DNA of 64,000 bases. Origin: Chryseobacterium gleum (GTDB lineage: Bacteria; Bacteroidota; Bacteroidia; Flavobacteriales; Weeksellaceae). Position 1 is the stretch's first letter. Each line of letters opens with the position of its first letter. Location: contig NZ_LR134289.1 of the NCBI RefSeq assembly GCF_900636535.1, positions 3,799,001 to 3,863,000 of the forward strand. The letters are read 5' to 3'. Shown here piece after piece: positions 59,487-64,000 of this stretch. Below the pieces are notes generated by a model. It was given only the letters and a program-made list of their open reading frames with translations. It did no database searches and had not been told where the DNA came from. The position numbers and the translations under genes were made by a program.

Positions 59487-61745
59487 TTATTCTCTGTTCT
59501 TGACAACAATCCAGCCTGAGAATTTTATCGGAGTACTGTTTTTATTATTTTCATTCCATGAAATAGAATACCAGTAATTTCCTGTAGGAACTTTTTTGCT
59601 TCCGTTAGTGGTTCCTGTCCATTTGTAACCATTGGTTTTATCTGCCTGGAACATTTTGTAGCCATATCGGTCGAAAATTGCTATTTCCAGATTCTGTTTA
59701 TTGGCAAGCGCTGAATAATCAATAAAATCATTCTTGCCGTCATCATTTGGCGTAATTACATTGATCAGATTAGGTACTGTGATATTGACTTCAACAGGGA
59801 CGCAGTTATACCCATCTCTTACATATACTTTTGCTTCTCCTCTTGCAATATTGGTAAAGACATTGGAATCCTGCCAGTTGATATTATCCATTGAATACTG
59901 GTACGGAGGAGTTCCGCCATTGGCGTATACTGTTACAGTGCTTCCTGCAATATCAATCGTGGTAATAACCGGATTGTCGGAAGGATATACCGTTACTTTT
60001 TGCGTTGCAATACAATCGCCTGTTTTAAGTTTTACCCAATAAGTGCCAACTCCTACATTCTTTATAGATTGGGTAGTCGCTCCTGTGCTCCATTCGTAGC
60101 TTTTGAAACCTGCTCCGGCATCTAAAGTGGTTGTATTTTCTATACAAATTGTTTTGTCAAGTAAAGTTCTTGAGTAAACAGGTGGTATTACGGTTAATGT
60201 AACTTTAGCAATAGAGTAGCAACCGTTTGCACTGAACACTTTAATATAAGCCACTCCATTAGGAGCAATGTATGCTGCCGGAGTAGATATTGCATTAGTT
60301 CCACTGATAGCATCAGTTAATGAAGGATAATATTCCTTTGTAAGTCCACCCTGTGAAACGACGGCTCCTACCAGATTAAAGGAGGCCATAGACGGATTGC
60401 TTTCAATAAAGCAGGATTTGATTTCAATATCATTGACAACCACAACAGGGTAAATATTCAATGTAATTTTAGCTATACTCACACAACCCTGAGGAGTGGT
60501 TACTTTTACATATATTGTTGCTGCTGCAGATGCGTAAGCAGAAGGATTGGTAATCTGGTTGGTTCCATTATTAAGATCATATAAAGTAGGATAGAATTCT
60601 TTGGTAACTCCTGCAACATTAGTTACGGCAGCTGTATTAAGATCGAAGGTTGCTGTCCCGGCATTGTTATTATTACACCCGGTAAGACTGGCATCAGTTG
60701 CTGCAAATGGAGTAGGGTTTAGCTGGATAACTCCATCACCGTTATCACAAAGAGTAGAAGTAGGGTCTTTGATGACTACTTTAATTGTAGTATTTCCTGA
60801 ATACTGAAAGCTTGCAGGATTGGCAATAGGAGTGGAACTTCCCAGTAAATAATAAGTAAAAATATAGTTACCGGGATTATTTACAAATTGAGAATTATAA
60901 GAAGTAAGATCTACAACTCCATTTCCGGTAGCTGGATTGGTACATACGAACGGTGTTACGGTGTTGCTTAAGATAGGAACTTTATCCACAAAAACTTTAA
61001 CATTTTTAATGGAATGTCTTGCACTGGCGCCTCCCGTTGCTGCAGAGAAACCGAAATATCCCTGTGACATTCCCACAGCGCCTCCGGAAGGAGCAAAAGA
61101 CTGATCTACAATAAGAGCACCATTTATCCTTACTTTGATAATCCAGTTGGTAGGATTGCTAAGGTCTGTTTCTCCGTTTACTTCAACATGTCTGTAAGTA
61201 TCTCCTACAAATGGATTGGTAGCAATAAGATCCGGTGAATGAAAAGTACTTCCCGGAGTTGTGTTGTATTCGATATTATTACCTGCTGTATTATTGGTGC
61301 CGTAAAGAATATGAACTTTACTCATCTGCCCTTCAGTTGTATTGTTGAAGATATCAAAACCAACCATCAGTCCTGAGGCATTGGCCGGAATACCCAATCC
61401 TCCTCCTGAGACGAATCCTGTTGGCGGATTTGCAAGGTACCAGAAAGTAAAGCCGTCTCCTCTTCCAAACTGTGCGGTTCCGTTCCCATCAATTCTGAAA
61501 TCGAATTCCACTTTCCATTTATCACAGTAGCTCAGGGTGATTGGAGTGGATAGTTTTATAGCCCCGTATCTGCTGGTCTGATCACTCGTAAGTCTTACAA
61601 AGTCTCCGCTTACCACAGCGTCAGAGACCAGATCCCAGCCAGTTGTATTTACAGGGTTTCCTGTTAATTGATAGGTTTGTGAAAATAATCTTCCCGGAAG
61701 ACAGAGTAAGATAGCCAAAAATAAAATGAGTATATCTTTTTTCAT
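59487..61745 (-). CDS. L-type lectin-like surface protein with T9SS type B domain
   Basis: A 752-residue secreted protein. Signal peptide 1-22 (ending RLFSQ). Residues about 25-255 form an L-type (legume-like) lectin domain: KWKVEFDFRIDG, RGDGFTFWYLANPP, GLMVGFDIFNN and HVEVNGETDLSNPTNWIIKVRINGALI. Several short beta domains follow, each with a TFDLNTAAVTNVAGVTKEFYPT-like pattern (about 345-520). The end (about 661-752) is a type B (gliding-motility CHU_C-like) sorting domain: NVITPNDDGKNDFIDY, FDRYGYKMFQ and TGNYWYSISWNENN. It probably binds glycans at the cell surface. Its paralogue lies directly upstream. Confidence 0.88.
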   Translation of the reverse strand: MKKDILILFLAILLCLPGRLFSQTYQLTGNPVNTTGWDLVSDAVVSGDFVRLTSDQTSRYGAIKLSTPITLSYCDKWKVEFDFRIDGNGTAQFGRGDGFTFWYLANPPTGFVSGGGLGIPANASGLMVGFDIFNNTTEGQMSKVHILYGTNNTAGNNIEYNTTPGSTFHSPDLIATNPFVGDTYRHVEVNGETDLSNPTNWIIKVRINGALIVDQSFAPSGGAVGMSQGYFGFSAATGGASARHSIKNVKVFVDKVPILSNTVTPFVCTNPATGNGVVDLTSYNSQFVNNPGNYIFTYYLLGSSTPIANPASFQYSGNTTIKVVIKDPTSTLCDNGDGVIQLNPTPFAATDASLTGCNNNNAGTATFDLNTAAVTNVAGVTKEFYPTLYDLNNGTNQITNPSAYASAAATIYVKVTTPQGCVSIAKITLNIYPVVVVNDIEIKSCFIESNPSMASFNLVGAVVSQGGLTKEYYPSLTDAISGTNAISTPAAYIAPNGVAYIKVFSANGCYSIAKVTLTVIPPVYSRTLLDKTICIENTTTLDAGAGFKSYEWSTGATTQSIKNVGVGTYWVKLKTGDCIATQKVTVYPSDNPVITTIDIAGSTVTVYANGGTPPYQYSMDNINWQDSNVFTNIARGEAKVYVRDGYNCVPVEVNITVPNLINVITPNDDGKNDFIDYSALANKQNLEIAIFDRYGYKMFQADKTNGYKWTGTTNGSKKVPTGNYWYSISWNENNKNSTPIKFSGWIVVKNRE

Positions 61746-61863
61746 AGTGGATGGATTATGATGTTATTTGTTCTTGGTTATAAATTGTTTCTTTTATGTT
61801 TATATTAATTACGAACGTAATGTATGGTTTCAATTTCGGATAGAATAAAGTCTCCTTTAATAC

Positions 61864-61890
61864 CGAAACTACCCCAAAGGAGGTAGTTTC
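61864..61890 (-). terminator. Possible terminator after the second lectin-like gene
   Basis: GAAACTACC and GGTAGTTTC form a perfect 9-bp stem with loop CCAAAGGA, 13 nt after the stop on the minus strand, but without a good T-run. Confidence 0.4.
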
Positions 61891-61902
61891 AGATAGTAAA
61901 TT

Positions 61903-64000
61903 TTATTCTCTGTTTTTTACCAATACCCAGCCTGAGTATTTGGTTTCAGTATTGTCTTTGTTGTTTTCATTCCATGAGATGGTGTACCAGTAAGTCCCTG
62001 TGAGGACTTTTTTACCGGAAGCAGTTCCGTCCCATGTGAAGTTTCTCATTTTTCCAGCCTCATAAAGTTTGTTGCCATATCTGTCATAAACAATGAACAG
62101 CAGGTTTTTCTTGTAGGCAAGTGCTGAGTAGTCAATAAAGTCATTTACATTATCGCCGTTTGGCGTGATGGCATTGATAAGGTTAGGTACTGTAATCTGA
62201 ACTTCAACAGGTGTACAGTCATAAACATCTTTTACATAAACTCTTACCTCTCCTCTTGCAAGGCCTGTGAATATATTGCTGGTCTGCCAGTTAACTCCAT
62301 CTACAGAAAACTGATAAGGAGGGGTTCCGCCCGCTACATTTACAGTGATTGTGTTGTTGTCAATATTGATGCTGGAAATCACAGGGTTTGCAGATGCTTT
62401 TACATTGACAATCTGTGTAGTAATACAGTTGCCGGTTTTAAGTTTTACCCAATAAGGCCCCACGCCTACATCCTTAATAGATGAGGTTGTTTCTCCGGTG
62501 CTCCATTCATAACCATCGAATCCGGGACCTGCATCCAGATCTGTTTTTTCGCCAATACAAATGATTTTGTCTTTCAGAACAGAGGACGTTACAGGAGGTA
62601 ATACGATAAGGTTGATTTTAGCAATATTAAAGCATCCGTTGGCATCTGTTACTTTTGCATACACGGCTGTACTTGTTGATAAATACTGAAGAGGATTCAT
62701 GATCTCATTGGTTCCGTCTAAAGCATTTGCTATTGAAGTATAATATTTTTTTGCGGCTCCTGTTCCCAAAGTGGTAACATCTGCAGTAGTCAGATTAAAA
62801 ATAGCACTGGTAATATTATTTTCAATGAAACATGATCTAAGGGTAGCCTCTTTCACAGGGGTGTCAGGGTAAAATGCCAGTGTGATTTTTGCTGTGCCTG
62901 TACATCCCTGAGGCGTCGTTACTTTTACATAAACAACTCCCGGTGCAGATATATAATTGGTTGGATTTTGAATCTCATTACTATCAGCATTGAGGTCGGC
63001 CAGCGTTTTATAATATTTTTTAATGACGCCGGGAACATCCGTAACATTCGCGGTATTCAGGTTGAATGTAGCGGTTCCGGCTTTGTTGTTATTACATGCT
63101 GTAATCGTTTTGTCTTCAGCTTTGAAAGGGGCAAGAACCAGTAATATTTTCCCATCCGGGTTATCACAGAGCAGTCCTGCGTTATCTTTAACAACAACGG
63201 TAACAGTGGTGTTGGCATTAAACTGATAATTGGCTGGGTTTGCGATAGGCGTTGAGCTTCCAAAAGGATAGTAAGTGAATGTATAATTGGAAGGATTGCT
63301 GACAAACTGCGAATTGAAAGAAGTCAGGTTTACGGAGCCATATCCTGTAGTGGGATTGGGGCAGAACGACTGGGTTGCTGAATTCTGTAAAATAGGAACT
63401 TTATCCGTATAAATTTTTACATTTTTAATGGAATGTCTTGATCTTGCACCTCCTGTAGATGCTGAAAATCCAAAATATCCTACTGTCATTGCAGCAGCCG
63501 TTCCGGAAGGGGCAAAAGACTGATTGCATATTACATTACCATCTATTGTTATTTTTATAATCCAGCTGGTTGGAGCAGCAGGATCTACCTGTGCCGTTAC
63601 TTCAACGTGCTTAAAGGTAGTTCCCTGAAAAGGCTGTGTCGTATTTAAATCCGGTGAGTGAAAGGAGCTTCCGGGAACATTGAAGAATTCAACGTTATTG
63701 GTATCTGTTGTATTTTGAACCTGCCCGTAAGCTACATGTACCTTACTCATAGTAGCTGTAGTGGTATTGTTATAAGTGTCCAGCCCTACGATAAGGCCAA
63801 CTGCATTCTGAGAAACTCCAAGACCGGAACCTAATACGCTGGCAACAGGCGGATTGGCAAGATACCAGAAGGCGATTCCATCTCCGTTGGAGGTTTGGTT
63901 GGAGTCCATTCTGAAGTCAAATTCCACTCTCCATTTGTCGCAATATTTTAGATTGATAGGGTCATTCAGCCTGATGGAGCCGGATTGGTTGTTGGTATCC
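61903..64000 (-). CDS. Second L-type lectin-like T9SS type B protein (5' end outside window)
   Basis: The open frame continues to the window edge; the first visible codons read DTNNQSGSIRLNDPINLKYCDKWRVEF, matching the paralogue downstream near its residue 50, so the start is beyond 64000. About 699 residues are visible. Domain order is the same as in the neighbour: L-type lectin, short beta domains with TFNLNTANVTDVPGVIKKYYKTLADLN and variants, and a type B sorting domain (NAITPNGDNVNDFIDY, YDRYGNKLYEAG, TGTYWYTISWNENN). The two genes are a tandem duplication. A GTG at 63927 in the conserved VEFDF segment is not the start. Confidence 0.88.
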   Translation of the reverse strand, partial: DTNNQSGSIRLNDPINLKYCDKWRVEFDFRMDSNQTSNGDGIAFWYLANPPVASVLGSGLGVSQNAVGLIVGLDTYNNTTTATMSKVHVAYGQVQNTTDTNNVEFFNVPGSSFHSPDLNTTQPFQGTTFKHVEVTAQVDPAAPTSWIIKITIDGNVICNQSFAPSGTAAAMTVGYFGFSASTGGARSRHSIKNVKIYTDKVPILQNSATQSFCPNPTTGYGSVNLTSFNSQFVSNPSNYTFTYYPFGSSTPIANPANYQFNANTTVTVVVKDNAGLLCDNPDGKILLVLAPFKAEDKTITACNNNKAGTATFNLNTANVTDVPGVIKKYYKTLADLNADSNEIQNPTNYISAPGVVYVKVTTPQGCTGTAKITLAFYPDTPVKEATLRSCFIENNITSAIFNLTTADVTTLGTGAAKKYYTSIANALDGTNEIMNPLQYLSTSTAVYAKVTDANGCFNIAKINLIVLPPVTSSVLKDKIICIGEKTDLDAGPGFDGYEWSTGETTSSIKDVGVGPYWVKLKTGNCITTQIVNVKASANPVISSINIDNNTITVNVAGGTPPYQFSVDGVNWQTSNIFTGLARGEVRVYVKDVYDCTPVEVQITVPNLINAITPNGDNVNDFIDYSALAYKKNLLFIVYDRYGNKLYEAGKMRNFTWDGTASGKKVLTGTYWYTISWNENNKDNTETKYSGWVLVKNRE

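Overview
The window is about 64 kb of an AT-rich chromosome from a Bacteroidota bacterium, most likely Flavobacteriia, family Weeksellaceae, and close to Chryseobacterium. The evidence is several proteins with type IX secretion (T9SS) sorting domains of both type A and type B, five genes for large TonB-dependent or T9SS outer-surface proteins, the pairs HemD/DUF4271 and DUF4293/Rho, exosortase F, and promoters that fit the Bacteroidota pattern TTG-N19-TAnnTTTG. No rRNA, tRNA, CRISPR array, complete insertion sequence or prophage was seen. The genus is an inference from content, not from a search.

Layout. 1-4.2 kb: end of a secreted T9SS protein, then a mannose-release operon (ROK sugar kinase, GH92 alpha-mannosidase, type II mannose-6-phosphate isomerase-like cupin). 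4.4-8.2 kb, minus strand: a metal locus with a Cys/His-repeat lipoprotein, a tiny Cys-rich secreted protein and a TonB receptor that carries two heavy-metal-associated domains before its plug. 8.3-10.7 kb: a two-component system. 10.9-24.6 kb: core genes (oligopeptidase, HemD/DUF4271, polyprenol-phosphate mannose synthase, Tgt, LptF/G-type permease, BirA, RsfS, FtsH, LUD protein, CdsA, Psd). 25.0-28.9 kb: an accessory locus with a membrane-tethered LuxR-type regulator, two transposase-like HTH proteins and a secreted beta-repeat protein. 29-35.6 kb: ABC exporter, M28 peptidase, DUF4293, Rho, superoxide dismutase. 35.7-46.1 kb: surface proteins, a TonB receptor/DUF5689/endonuclease cluster, and small unknowns including a decayed DUF6702 gene copy. 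46.1-49.6 kb: a peptidoglycan-recycling type operon (AmgK, RapZ-C, MurU, LOG-family) interrupted by a GxxExxY gene. 49.8-50.8 kb: exosortase F and its partner. 50.8-59.4 kb: CDF transporter, Asd, TonB receptor, NadC/NadB, nitroreductase. 59.5-64 kb: two tandem L-type-lectin T9SS type B surface proteins, the second cut by the window end.

The most interesting signals are: (1) a 22-bp palindromic element present twice in the accessory locus (24667 and 27011), each time exactly 54 nt ahead of the same TAATTTTG -7 box, which looks like an activator operator shared by the regulator locus and the secreted protein; (2) a tRNA-guanine transglycosylase that has lost all three cysteines of its structural zinc site while keeping its catalytic aspartates; (3) the HMA-HMA-TonB receptor metal locus; (4) the AmgK/RapZ-C/MurU operon and the repeat-flanked GxxExxY gene within it; (5) a recognisable fragment of a second DUF6702 gene. 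All functions are read from motifs by eye; no database search was possible.
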